In this document: piece after piece, positions 16,304-25,797 of the stretch | Numbering within the stretch: position 1 is the first letter of the stretch | How the letters are laid out: each line of letters begins with the position of its first letter | NCBI RefSeq assembly: GCF_028596025.1 | Contig: NZ_CP117167.1 | Span: 3,782,001-3,846,000 of the forward strand | DNA: 64,000 nucleotides | Source of the DNA: Mucilaginibacter jinjuensis | GTDB taxonomy: Bacteria; Bacteroidota; Bacteroidia; Sphingobacteriales; Sphingobacteriaceae | Reading direction: 5' to 3' | The notes under the pieces: model-generated | What the model was told of the DNA's origin: nothing | Database searches by the model: none | What the model saw: only the letters and a program-made list of their open reading frames with translations | Position numbers and translations under genes: made by a program

Positions 16304-18351
16304 TAGTTTGCTGTTTTAATTTCGGTCTTCGGAAGCATTGCCAAAGCCTCCGCATTCTGCTTATCTATCTGTAATACTTTCTGAATGTATTTCGAGGCTG
16401 CTATTTTATTATTCATTCTGAGATAACAGGCAGCAATCTGATTAAGCTTATTCACATCCGAAGCCCCATTCAAATTTTTTTGCAATTGAATAACCTGTTC
16501 CGCCTGGCGCTTAACCTCATTTAAATTAAATGAACTCTGGTTATTGGCTATAGCATAATCGATATAAGGCATCGCCAATGCAGGTTTATCTAAATCTAAA
16601 TACAACACAAAAATGTACCTCGCCTTATCAAACGATGGTGCGATGTCAAATGACTTTCTGAAGTAAAAAGCAGCCCCTTCCAAATCATTTAAACGAGCAT
16701 TGAGCATGGCAGGCTTTTCGTAAACTTCTTCACGGGTTGGGTATTCGAGCACTACACCTTCAACCACTTTTTTGGCTGCTTGTAAATTATTCTGGCTGAT
16801 GTAATAGCTGTATAAATTATCTGTTGTAGTCGCCCAGTTTTCGTTGTTGAATACCGCAGCATAAGCTAATTGCTGTTCCACACTTTTGGCAGTGATGGTA
16901 TCCTTCGCTGCCTCATTATATGGCCATTTAGTTTTAAGGTTAGCAATGCGATAATCACCGGCCAATGAATCTACTTTTGTGAGCGGCATTTGCCTGCTTA
17001 ACTGATCGAAGGTCATTTCATCTCCCTCCCTAGGTAAAACATGTGTCTTCTTTAATTGCTGATAGAAAACATCAGACATAATTGCATATCCTTTTAAATT
17101 AGGATGCACATGGTCGGTCATTAACTCATTGCCAATGATATGATTATCCGCTTGTGCTTCAAATACTGCTTTAGTGTTTACCAAATGGGCATACGGATAT
17201 TGGTTACATAATTTCGCGACAACCTCATTCAATTCTTCAGGTGCCCGAAATCGTAAAGCATCCAGACTTTGGGCTTTATCAAAACATGCTTTTGCCAGCG
17301 GGTAATTACTTTGCGCATACGCCGACTTACCCAGGTAATAGTTACATAATGCACTACCATTATATGGTTGATTGGCTGCCTGCAAATACTTAGCAGCCAA
17401 ACTATAGTCTTTATCCTGATAGGCTTTCAGCCCGAGCTTGTAATTGCTTTCGAAGATTGAATGATTGGAGTTGTTCGGTTGGATGTCAATAAATGGTTTC
17501 AGATCTTTTTCGTTACTCACCAAATTGCTCAATAATATCGGAACATGATGATCATTAAAAAGCTTAACAGTTTCATTCATGTTATATTTAAACTGTTCAA
17601 TCCCCCTGTTATATAAATCAGATTTGTAGGGAATTTGCTCACTGTTAACCATTAATTGCATCCGGCTTTCTCCATTGCCGGCATTCTTAGCCGCTAGTTT
17701 TCCAATGGATTGATAAAGATGCGAGAACAACTGCACCAGTTTAAATTCCCGTAACCGTAAAATAAAATTCACCAAATGAGGGTTACCACTGATGGCCTGG
17801 GTAGATCCAACGCCCATTGCACCATAAAACTCATTATGCCCGGAATAAATTAGTACCGCATCTGGTTGATAATTTACAACCTCGCGCGCAAAACCCAAAA
17901 CAGTGTAAGAGTTAACCGCAGTGAGCGACAGGTTAATTATCTCGAAATTTTTATCAGGATAGGTATGCATTAAACGATACTGCAACCAACGATGGAAAGA
18001 ACCATTATGGAAATAAGGATAACCAATAGTGGTTGATTCGCCCAGTACAAAAATGCGGATGGTGTTGGGAGCCTTAACCTTGGCAAAAAGTTCTTTATTC
18101 CCGTTGGTAGCTATAGTTTGATTAGTAAAATATCTTTTGGATGCATCCGGGTTCATCATCCAATAACGGGCATCATTAGGGGCTTCGATAAACAGGTTGA
18201 GATTATCGCCATAATGAAAAAGCCGCAGACAGAGTTCGGCAAATAACACGATAAGTAAAGGAACAATAACAATACCGATCACTTTAAACAAAATGATCTT
18301 TCTCTTGCTCAGCACATTTAATGAATTATCTCTAATACGGTCTTCGGTCAT
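16303..18351 (-). CDS. Membrane-anchored SGNH hydrolase with TPR repeats
   Basis: 682 residues. An N-terminal anchor helix (IILFKVIGIVIVPLLIVLFA, about 20-40) precedes an SGNH-like domain: FVLGESTTIGYPYF with Ser in the GES variant of GDS, YSGHNEFYGAMG, and a His in HPNLKGYAIM. TPR-like helices are inserted in the middle (YLQAANQPYNGSALCNYYLG) and fill the C-terminus (IAACYLRMNNKIAASKYIQ). Such proteins head carbamoyltransferase/SxtJ cassettes in Bacteroidota. It may transfer or remove an acyl group on the molecule that is carbamoylated, but this is unproven. First gene of the cassette; promoter probably within 18352-18391, where no clear PUL box is seen. Confidence 0.85.
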   Translation of the reverse strand: MTEDRIRDNSLNVLSKRKIILFKVIGIVIVPLLIVLFAELCLRLFHYGDNLNLFIEAPNDARYWMMNPDASKRYFTNQTIATNGNKELFAKVKAPNTIRIFVLGESTTIGYPYFHNGSFHRWLQYRLMHTYPDKNFEIINLSLTAVNSYTVLGFAREVVNYQPDAVLIYSGHNEFYGAMGVGSTQAISGNPHLVNFILRLREFKLVQLFSHLYQSIGKLAAKNAGNGESRMQLMVNSEQIPYKSDLYNRGIEQFKYNMNETVKLFNDHHVPILLSNLVSNEKDLKPFIDIQPNNSNHSIFESNYKLGLKAYQDKDYSLAAKYLQAANQPYNGSALCNYYLGKSAYAQSNYPLAKACFDKAQSLDALRFRAPEELNEVVAKLCNQYPYAHLVNTKAVFEAQADNHIIGNELMTDHVHPNLKGYAIMSDVFYQQLKKTHVLPREGDEMTFDQLSRQMPLTKVDSLAGDYRIANLKTKWPYNEAAKDTITAKSVEQQLAYAAVFNNENWATTTDNLYSYYISQNNLQAAKKVVEGVVLEYPTREEVYEKPAMLNARLNDLEGAAFYFRKSFDIAPSFDKARYIFVLYLDLDKPALAMPYIDYAIANNQSSFNLNEVKRQAEQVIQLQKNLNGASDVNKLNQIAACYLRMNNKIAASKYIQKVLQIDKQNAEALAMLPKTEIKTAN

Positions 18352-18379
18352 TATTTACCGCTAATTGGTAGCCTAAATC

Positions 18380-18430
18380 TAAAAAGAATTTAAACAAGTT
18401 TGGCCACGTATTACATGGCCAAACTTGTTT
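18380..18430 (-). terminator. Strong terminator of the first SusC/SusD operon
   Basis: A 15-bp perfect stem (18392-18406 with 18416-18430, arms AAACAAGTTTGGCCA/TGGCCAAACTTGTTT) and a 9-base loop. The minus strand continues AAATTCTTTTT. It sits 6 bp beyond the SusD stop at 18437. Confidence 0.85.
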
Positions 18431-18436
18431 ATGATA

Positions 18437-19969
18437 TTAATATCCGGGGTTCTGTGTCCACTTAGGGTTCCGGTACATCTCGTTAATTGGGATAGGTGCC
18501 AGATAACGTGTGCTCAGATCACCACCTGTTAAAATCAGCGGATTTTCGAGCGGGCTTCGCGCGGCGTTAATTTGCGGCAGTAATTGTAACCTGGCAATAT
18601 CAAACCAACGGATACCAAACTCGCCTGCAAACTCATAAGCACGTTCTTTAACTACCGAGTCTCTGAAGGCAGTACCGCCAAGTCCTGCTGTCAAATCCGG
18701 TAAACCTGCGCGGTGACGAACCTGGTTAATGGCTGCATAACCTTGCGCTGTTGGTGCGCTGCCTGCCATAGCTGTTGCCTCGGCATAATCTAACAGCACT
18801 AACGGATACCTGATAATATCTGTTGCTTTGTTAGTACTTGGGTTGATACTTAAAAGAGCAGTTGCGGTTTCGGTAACACCATCACCTACCCCAGCTCTGA
18901 ACTTTTTATAATAAGGGTGGCCGGCATGCGTTTCTTTCGAACTCCAGTCAACCAGTTTAAAGGTTGTTTTATCCGCCTGGAGCAGTTTAATAGTGGTATA
19001 GAAAGTAGCATCTGTACGGGTACATTTAGGCGCGTTGAGGTAGAAGTTAATTTCAGGATAATAATCGTCCCAACCGCTCGAACCGTTAGTTGCAACCTCA
19101 TCCAAAGGCACGCATGATGAGCCAAATGTACGGTTAGGTGAACCACCGCCTACGTTAAACTGTAACGCAAATACAGACTCGGTGCTGTTATTGGTTGTAA
19201 AAACTTTTCCAAAATCAGATACCAAAGTATAACCGCCCTGATTAATTACCGTATCAGCTTCTGATGCTGCAAGCGCGTAGTTTGATGTTACTTTTAAAGG
19301 CCAGCCAGCCATGGTTAAATAAACATCGGCCAGTAATGAGCGTGCGGCCATCTGGTTTGCTTTGCCCGGTAAACCAGGGAAAGAAACCGGTAACAAACGT
19401 TTGGCTGCTTTTAAATCGCCTACTATAAAGTTGTAAACATCGGCCACCGGGCTTCTGTCCGGGCGATCGTTTACATCAATGGTACCGTTGATAATTGGCA
19501 CGGCGCCAAAGGTTCTAACTAAATAATAGTAACCTAATGCACGTAAAAAGTAAGCCTGACCGGCTGCCTGATTTTTCAGTACATCGGTTGAATTTACTTT
19601 CTGATAATTAGAAAGCACGTTGTTAGCCTGGTAAATGGCAGTCCACGGGCCTTGCCACTCAGCGACCATGCTGCTATTACCGGCGCTACCATTTAACTGG
19701 TCGAAGGCGCGCATATCGCCCTTGTTCAAGCCTGGATCTGTCGTCAAATCATCCGCCCCGAAATAAGAGGTACTTTTACTGGTAAATGCCCAGGCACCAT
19801 CAATAGTAAGCTGCTGATAAATTGCTGCCACAGATGCATCCAGATCTGACTGGGTTTTGAAATACGTTTGCGGCGTTAAGCTTGCCTTGGGGTCTTCGTT
19901 CAATTTCTGACAAGCAGAAAAGGCTGCAGCTGCAAACAGTGTGATGTATAAATAATATTTTGTTTTCAT
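18437..19969 (-). CDS. SusD/RagB outer-membrane glycan-binding lipoprotein (pair 1)
   Basis: Surface lipoprotein that caps a SusC transporter and binds oligosaccharide. 510 residues; lipobox AFSA-C20 followed by QKLNEDP. The TPR-type helices of SusD (SDLDASVAAIYQQL, AYFLRALGYYYLVRTFG with the PI motif, MAARSLLADVYLTMAGW) and the typical C-terminus (FGIRWFDIARL, YLAPIPINEMYRNP) are all present, so it looks intact. It begins 35 bp after the SusC stop and ends at a strong terminator. Ligand not deducible from sequence. Confidence 0.96.
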   Translation of the reverse strand: MKTKYYLYITLFAAAAFSACQKLNEDPKASLTPQTYFKTQSDLDASVAAIYQQLTIDGAWAFTSKSTSYFGADDLTTDPGLNKGDMRAFDQLNGSAGNSSMVAEWQGPWTAIYQANNVLSNYQKVNSTDVLKNQAAGQAYFLRALGYYYLVRTFGAVPIINGTIDVNDRPDRSPVADVYNFIVGDLKAAKRLLPVSFPGLPGKANQMAARSLLADVYLTMAGWPLKVTSNYALAASEADTVINQGGYTLVSDFGKVFTTNNSTESVFALQFNVGGGSPNRTFGSSCVPLDEVATNGSSGWDDYYPEINFYLNAPKCTRTDATFYTTIKLLQADKTTFKLVDWSSKETHAGHPYYKKFRAGVGDGVTETATALLSINPSTNKATDIIRYPLVLLDYAEATAMAGSAPTAQGYAAINQVRHRAGLPDLTAGLGGTAFRDSVVKERAYEFAGEFGIRWFDIARLQLLPQINAARSPLENPLILTGGDLSTRYLAPIPINEMYRNPKWTQNPGY

Positions 19970-20004
19970 TTCTCTTTAAGTTTATGACAATAACCTATTC
20001 AATA

Positions 20005-23000
20005 TTATAATGTGGCCCTTAAACCCATAGTGTAAGTACGCGGGTTAGGTATTACACCGGTTTCTAAACCAGCAGTAAGCGCATTGGTAGCATTGCTTAC
20101 CTCTGGGTCGTAACCAGGATATTTGGTAATTGTAAATAGATTTTGCCCGCTCACATATACTTCAAGTTTTTTGATTTTGATATGCTCTAACACACCTGTC
20201 GGGATATTATAGTTCAGCGCAAGGTTTTTAAGCTTGATGTAGCTTGCGTTATATACGAAACGGCTGCTGTTAATAAAATTCTGACTGGTGCTGCTAAAGG
20301 TTGGTACATCTGTTTGGTTTGCAGGTGTCCAGATATTTAAAGCAGTTTTTGAGGTTGCGTTACGCGCATCGCCCAAACCACCTAAAGTGTACGGAATAGT
20401 ACCCGAGAAGATCTGGTTGCCATGCGTACCCTGGAACATAAAGCTCAGTGTAAAACGACCATAAGTAACATCATTGATGAAGCCAAAAGTATAGCTTGGG
20501 GTACCGTTACCAATTTCGGTTAAATCATCAGTGCTGTATTTGTGGTCACCGTTTAAATCAGCGTATTTAGCGTCACCCGGTTTCATACCATATAGTGCAG
20601 CCTGTGCCGCTTCGCTGGTTTTCCATGTTCCTAAAAACTGGTAGCCATAAAACTCGCCTAATGGTTTGCCAACTTTAAGTATAGCTACACCATTTTGCGC
20701 AGATCCGATACCGTTTACAACCACGTTGTCTAAACCACCCATATCCAATACTTTGTTTCTGTTGAATGAGATATTGAAGTTGGTTGTCCATGTAATATCA
20801 TGGCCTGCAACCGGTGTACCGCCAATGGCAAACTCAATACCTTTATTTTCTAAACTACCAATGTTACGCAGGTAATTGCCACCGCCTAAATAAAATGGCG
20901 CCTGGTAATTGTACAACAGGTTGGTAACCTTTTTGTAATAAGCATCGGCAGTAAAAGTTAAACGGCCTTTAAAGAATGATGCATCCAAACCTGCATCTGT
21001 AGTAGTTGTTGTTTCCCATTTCAAAGAGGTTGATACCGGTGAACCTAATGGTGTGGTAACTGTTGGCGTGGTACCATCATAATAATAAGCCGGGCCACCG
21101 CTGCTTATTTGTGCTATAGTAGCATAAGCCGGTACTGCCTGGTTACCTGTTTTACCCCAGCTTGCCCTGAATTTTAAATCAGAGAAGATCTTATTGTCCT
21201 GCATAAATTCTTCGCGGGCAACATTCCATCCTACAGCCACAGATGGGAATGTGCTGTATTTTTGGGTTAAGTGTGATGAACCATCTGAACGTACACTGGC
21301 AGTTAACAGGTACTTATCTTTATAAGAGTAGTTAACACGACCCATAAATGACTGCAACTCATCCTGCGAGTAGCCCGAGGTAGTTAGCTGCGTAGCACCT
21401 AAGCCAAGGTTATAATAACCTAATGCATAGGTAGACAGGTTTTTTGACTGTGCATTATCATTGGTTGACTGTGCATTTTTCAACTCATATAAGGCGGTTA
21501 CAGTAAACGCATGGTTACCCAATGCAGCTTTATAGGTAAAGAAGTTACTGCTTTGATATGATCTATAATAGTTATTGTTAGTTTGCGCATAATCGCCACC
21601 TACCAAACCAAGGCTGGTTTCCGGCCCGTATAAGATACGGGTTACCTGCGATTGTGTTTCGTAAGTATCGTTAGAGGTAAATGTTAAACCCTTTACAATG
21701 TTGTAGGTAAACACACCTGTACCGGTAACATTGGTTGTACTGTTATCAACAGCTTGATTACGGGCTTGTGCAACCGGGTTAATCTGGTTAGATGCATATT
21801 GCGATTTAAGGATGTAATCGCCGTTGGCATCTTTTACAGGTACCGTAGGATCCCATTGGCTGGCCTGTGCAAATGGGTCTGTTATATCGCCGGCATAACC
21901 TGTGTTGCGGCTGTTAGGCAGCAATGTGGTGATATAAAATTTAACGTCCATTTTATCATTAAGCTTAAGGCCAAGGTTTGCTCTTAAGGTAGACCGGTTA
22001 TACCATTGGTTTTTAATTAAACCGGGCTGATCGAGGTGGTTGAACGAAATAAAATAGTTAGCATCGGCCGAACCTCCGTTAACATCAACCTGGTAATTTC
22101 TGATCCAGGGCTTTTGTTCTATTTCTTTTTGCCAATCGGTACCAGGGTTTGATTGAAAACCGGCAAGTTGCGCATCATTAAATGCAGGCGGGTTACCTGT
22201 GGTAGCAAACTGCGCATTTACCGTGCGGGCAAAATCATACGCATTCATTAAATCCAGTTGTTTTGGTACCATAGCCTTGCTAAACCATGCGCTGAAATCA
22301 ACAGTAGGTTTGCCGATATGGCCTGTTTTAGTAGTTACCAATACCACACCGTTAGCACCGCGTGAACCGTAGATGGCTGTGGCCGAAGCATCTTTCAATA
22401 CCTCGATAGACTGGATATCACCCGGACTGATTGACTCGATACTGCCACCGATATACCCGTCTATTACATAAAGCGGCTCATTTGAACCGGTGATAGAGTT
22501 AGCGCCGCGGATCCTTACGCTAAGGCCGGCTCCAGGCTGGCCACTGTTACTTTGTACGGTAACACCTGGGGTAGTACCTTGTAAAGCTTGCTCAACGCGT
22601 TCCAGTGGTCGCTTAGCAATTTCTTTTGCCGATACTGTAGCTGTTGATCCTGTTACATCGCTTTTACGCTGCACACCGTAACCTACTGCCACTACTTCTT
22701 TCAGCATGGTCGCTTCTTCTTCCATGGTGATGTTCATGTTAGTAAGGCCGTTAACAGGTACGCTTATTTGTTTGAAACCGGTATAGGTAAAAATTAAAAC
22801 AGCGTTATCGGCAACGTGTAAATGAAACACGCCCTTGGCATCTGTAAGTGTACCGGTAGATGTACCTTGTATTTTAATGCTGACACCAATCAGGGGTTCG
22901 CCTTTGTTATCCTTCACTGTTCCGCTAACGTCGACAGGCGGGATAATTATTGACATTTTATGATTCGAAAATGCCAGTAGAGTGCCGCTTTCGAAGGTTA

Positions 23001-23037
23001 TAAAACATGTCAATAACATACATAAAAGTTTTTTCAT
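20005..23037 (-). CDS. SusC/RagA TonB-linked outer-membrane transporter (pair 1)
   Basis: Imports glycan fragments with SusD. 1010 residues: signal peptide, carboxypeptidase-regulatory-like domain (VDVSGTVKDNKGEPLIGVS, about 37-125), TonB-box region and plug (VVAVGYGVQRKSDVTGSTAT; VRIRGANSITGSNEPLYVID; ASATAIYGSRGANGVVLVTT), then a 22-strand-type barrel with family landmarks (NYQVDVNGGSADANYFIS, AVGWNVAREEF). The C-terminus RTYTMGLRATL is typical. First gene of the SusC/SusD operon; a four-unit 11-bp-phased box precedes it at 23101-23140. Confidence 0.97.
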   Translation of the reverse strand: MKKLLCMLLTCFITFESGTLLAFSNHKMSIIIPPVDVSGTVKDNKGEPLIGVSIKIQGTSTGTLTDAKGVFHLHVADNAVLIFTYTGFKQISVPVNGLTNMNITMEEEATMLKEVVAVGYGVQRKSDVTGSTATVSAKEIAKRPLERVEQALQGTTPGVTVQSNSGQPGAGLSVRIRGANSITGSNEPLYVIDGYIGGSIESISPGDIQSIEVLKDASATAIYGSRGANGVVLVTTKTGHIGKPTVDFSAWFSKAMVPKQLDLMNAYDFARTVNAQFATTGNPPAFNDAQLAGFQSNPGTDWQKEIEQKPWIRNYQVDVNGGSADANYFISFNHLDQPGLIKNQWYNRSTLRANLGLKLNDKMDVKFYITTLLPNSRNTGYAGDITDPFAQASQWDPTVPVKDANGDYILKSQYASNQINPVAQARNQAVDNSTTNVTGTGVFTYNIVKGLTFTSNDTYETQSQVTRILYGPETSLGLVGGDYAQTNNNYYRSYQSSNFFTYKAALGNHAFTVTALYELKNAQSTNDNAQSKNLSTYALGYYNLGLGATQLTTSGYSQDELQSFMGRVNYSYKDKYLLTASVRSDGSSHLTQKYSTFPSVAVGWNVAREEFMQDNKIFSDLKFRASWGKTGNQAVPAYATIAQISSGGPAYYYDGTTPTVTTPLGSPVSTSLKWETTTTTDAGLDASFFKGRLTFTADAYYKKVTNLLYNYQAPFYLGGGNYLRNIGSLENKGIEFAIGGTPVAGHDITWTTNFNISFNRNKVLDMGGLDNVVVNGIGSAQNGVAILKVGKPLGEFYGYQFLGTWKTSEAAQAALYGMKPGDAKYADLNGDHKYSTDDLTEIGNGTPSYTFGFINDVTYGRFTLSFMFQGTHGNQIFSGTIPYTLGGLGDARNATSKTALNIWTPANQTDVPTFSSTSQNFINSSRFVYNASYIKLKNLALNYNIPTGVLEHIKIKKLEVYVSGQNLFTITKYPGYDPEVSNATNALTAGLETGVIPNPRTYTMGLRATL

Positions 23038-23100
23038 GCTATTTATTTTAGGTTTTAATAATATTGGTTTATAAAATCATTGGTAATATTAATGCCAGGC

Positions 23101-23140
23101 AATTAATGAAATACTAATTATGAATTAATAAGCGCTTATT
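23101..23140 (-). promoter_or_regulatory. 11-bp-phased PUL box (four units) before SusC 1
   Basis: Minus-strand units AATAAGC (23134-23140), ATTAATT (23123-23129), ATTAGTA (23112-23118) and ATTAATT (23101-23107), each exactly 11 bp apart. Units 1 and 2 overlap a perfect 14-bp palindrome AATAAGCGCTTATT (23127-23140). No convincing -7 element at the 8-bp spacing. The box ends 63 bp before the ATG at 23037. Confidence 0.5.
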
Positions 23141-23395
23141 TTATTAATCACATTATAACAATTTGATAATCAACAAAATACATTTAATTAATTAAGGTAT
23201 TAATAAGCATAAATCATTAAAAAATCTTAAAAAGCCCGGTATTAATAGGTTTATTAGTTTGATAGAGTCCTGATATAATGAATTTTAGGCCTATAATCCA
23301 CAAGGGATCGGGCTGTAACGATAGATTTAGAAGATTGTTCGTCAAGATGTGTTTTTTCATAATTGGTATATAAATTAGTTTAACGGTTTAAGCCG
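23141..23395. other. AT-rich intergenic stretch upstream of SusC 1
   Basis: No coding frame is supported between the phased box and the GH3 terminator. It is rich in TTAAT words (for example 23186-23204) with irregular spacing, and holds no other element I can name. Confidence 0.5.
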
Positions 23396-23428
23396 AAAAA
23401 CTGCGCTTATCAAATCTGATAAGCACAG
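23396..23428 (-). terminator. Terminator of the GH92-GH3 operon
   Basis: Stem of 12 bp with one G-U pair: 23401-23412 with 23417-23428, tetraloop AATC. The minus strand continues TTTTTCGGC. Lies 52 bp past the GH3 stop. Confidence 0.75.
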
Positions 23429-23480
23429 TCAAATCAACTAAAAAACTCAAAGGTTCAGGTATATTTTTTAACGATTATTT

Positions 23481-25754
23481 TTAATTGGCAGTTACCCGGA
23501 AACTTCCCTGCTGGCGGATATCTGCTGATGAACTGCCCACCATTACTTTAAATTCGCCGGGCTCAACTACATGTTTCATTTGCCTGTTCCACAAAGCAAG
23601 TTCTGCAGATTTAACTGTAAACTCCACTACCCTGCTTTCACCAGGATTAAGTGAAACACGCTGGAAACCTTTAAGCGACATAACTGGTGTTGTAACGCTG
23701 CTCACCACATCACGGATGTATAATTGTGCTACTTCGGTACCGGCAACATTACCGCTGTTGGTAATTTTAACACTCACCTTTATATCTTGATTAAGCGCAA
23801 CTTTGGTTGATGAAAGTTTAATATCATCATACTTAAAAGTGGTATAGCTTAACCCATGACCGAAGGAAAATAACGGCGTATCTTTTTCGTCCACATATTT
23901 ATGATACGAGGTTGGTTTATGATTATAATAAAAAGGGATTTGCCCAACCGAACGCGGAAAAGTAATCGGCAATTTGCCGGATGGATTAACTTTACCCAAC
24001 AATACATCGGCAATAGCCAAACCAGATTTTTCGCCGGCAAACCAGCTCTCTACAACTGCAGGGATATGCTGCGCTACCCAGTTAATACATAATGGCCTGC
24101 CATTTGCCAGCACTGCAACAACTGGTTTACCTGTTGCCTGCAAAGCTTTTGCTAAGTTAAGTTGGCGTTCATCCAAGTCAAGACCGGCGCGGTCTTTCCC
24201 CTCGCCTACTATGCTCAGGTCTTCGCCCAAAACTAAAATTACCGCATCAGAGTTTTTAGCCAGATCAACGGCTTTATCTTTAAGATTAAGACCGCTTTGT
24301 GTCGAATCAGAAGAATAACCTTTTTCGAAATGGATCTTCAGATCACCTCCGCGTTGCTTCAAACCATCTAAAATAGAAATGGCTTTATCTTCGGTATTAG
24401 AATAGCCTCCCAAATACGTACTCTCTGCCAGTGAGCCGATAACTGCTATTGATTTTACATTTGATTTTAAGGGAAGTACTGACTGCTCGTTCTTCAACAA
24501 CACAATACCTTCCTGCGCAGCTTTCAGTGATAATTGCTGGCTTTGTTCGGTATGGAAAACTTTGCTGACCAATGCATTGTCAATATATGGATGATCAAAT
24601 AAACCCAACAAAAACTTCACCTTCAATACATCGGCAACAGTTTTATTAAGTTGTTCGATGCTTAGTTTTTTATCATTGATGGCTTTCTTCACCGCATCCA
24701 TAAATCCCTGGTGGCTAAAATCATAAAACTGCATGTTTAGCCCCGCGTTAAAGGTTTGCGCCAATGCATCGCTGGTATCTGTAGCGATATGATGATTCTC
24801 GAGCGACATCTTGATAGCGCCCAGATCAGACAGTACAAAACCTTTGAAACCCCACTCCTTACGCAGCACATCGGTTAGCAACCATTTATTATCTACACAA
24901 GGCACACCATCCAGTTCGCTGTAGGCGGCCATCATACCCATTGCACCACCTTCGCGTACTGCTTTCTCGAACACATATAAAAAGGTTGATCTTGCTTCGC
25001 GCTCGCCGATGTTTACCGGTGCTGTATTACTTCCCGCTTCGGGGATACCGTGAACAGCAAAGTGCTTAGGCTCGGCAATTACCGAATTGTTGCTACTCAA
25101 GCCAGATCCCTGTAAACCTCTAACCATCGCTACGCCGTTAGCAGCATCCAGAAAAGGGTCTTCGCCATAAGTTTCTTCAACACGGCCCCAACGTGGGTCG
25201 TGGGGTAAGCAAAGTACAGGTCCTAAGATCATGTCTGTTCCATGTGCACGTGCTTCGGTGGCAATTACACGGCCTACCTTGTGAACCAATGAAGTATCCC
25301 ATGAGCTGGCCAGTTGCAAGGGTATCGGGAAAGAAGTACTTCCTTTGCCCGAATAACCATGCAAACCTTCTTCGATAAACAAAACCGGGATGCCTAAACG
25401 GGTATGTTCTATCGCGTATTTCTGCACCTGGTTTGATAGATCTGCCGTAAGCGGATAAAAGTCATGAATGGAACCCGCGCCTAAAGTGCCGAACATTTTG
25501 GCCGTCTTTTCTTCCGAAAAAGAAGAAGCTTCGTGCCTTCCTTGCAAATCGCTGATCTCTTTGCCCCAAAACATATCCAACTGCCTTATTTTCTCATCCG
25601 TGGTCATGCGGCTAAGTAAATCGGCTACCCGTTTTTCAACAGGTAAGCGGGCATCTTTGTAGGGGTATAAGGGTGCTTTATATTCTTTAAAGGCAAGCAA
25701 TGCACTTATTGCAAGTGCATAACCGGCCAGTTTTTTGTATGTAAACAAGTTCAT
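23481..25754 (-). CDS. GH3 beta-glycosidase (beta-glucosidase-like, BglX group)
   Basis: Exo-acting beta-glycosidase, 757 residues. Signal segment at the N-terminus; (beta/alpha)8 domain from RVADLLSRMTTDEKIRQLD; substrate-site signatures PRWGRVEETYGEDP and EPKHFAVHG; catalytic nucleophile D310 in KGFVLSDLGAIK. The alpha/beta sandwich (VILVLGEDLSIVGEGKDRAG) and a C-terminal Fn3-like domain (VAGTEVAQLYIRD) complete the usual three-domain plan. It follows GH92 by 43 bp in the same operon. Beta-glucosidase is the closest BglX activity, but GH3 also has beta-xylosidases, so the sugar is open. Confidence 0.94.
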   Translation of the reverse strand: MNLFTYKKLAGYALAISALLAFKEYKAPLYPYKDARLPVEKRVADLLSRMTTDEKIRQLDMFWGKEISDLQGRHEASSFSEEKTAKMFGTLGAGSIHDFYPLTADLSNQVQKYAIEHTRLGIPVLFIEEGLHGYSGKGSTSFPIPLQLASSWDTSLVHKVGRVIATEARAHGTDMILGPVLCLPHDPRWGRVEETYGEDPFLDAANGVAMVRGLQGSGLSSNNSVIAEPKHFAVHGIPEAGSNTAPVNIGEREARSTFLYVFEKAVREGGAMGMMAAYSELDGVPCVDNKWLLTDVLRKEWGFKGFVLSDLGAIKMSLENHHIATDTSDALAQTFNAGLNMQFYDFSHQGFMDAVKKAINDKKLSIEQLNKTVADVLKVKFLLGLFDHPYIDNALVSKVFHTEQSQQLSLKAAQEGIVLLKNEQSVLPLKSNVKSIAVIGSLAESTYLGGYSNTEDKAISILDGLKQRGGDLKIHFEKGYSSDSTQSGLNLKDKAVDLAKNSDAVILVLGEDLSIVGEGKDRAGLDLDERQLNLAKALQATGKPVVAVLANGRPLCINWVAQHIPAVVESWFAGEKSGLAIADVLLGKVNPSGKLPITFPRSVGQIPFYYNHKPTSYHKYVDEKDTPLFSFGHGLSYTTFKYDDIKLSSTKVALNQDIKVSVKITNSGNVAGTEVAQLYIRDVVSSVTTPVMSLKGFQRVSLNPGESRVVEFTVKSAELALWNRQMKHVVEPGEFKVMVGSSSADIRQQGSFRVTAN

Positions 25755-25797
25755 TCTGCTTAGGTATAATTAGTATCGGTTTAGTATTTGGGAGGCA

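Noticed and set aside
18359..18394. Possible phased box before the TPR-SGNH gene
   Set aside because: Only two poor units (CGCTAAT, GCCTAAA on plus) at 12-bp spacing, partly inside the SusD terminator.
23186..23214. TTAAT-rich cluster first taken as the SusC 1 box
   Set aside because: Spacings of 12 and 10 bp with poor units; the four-unit series at 23101-23140 keeps an exact 11-bp period and is closer to the gene.
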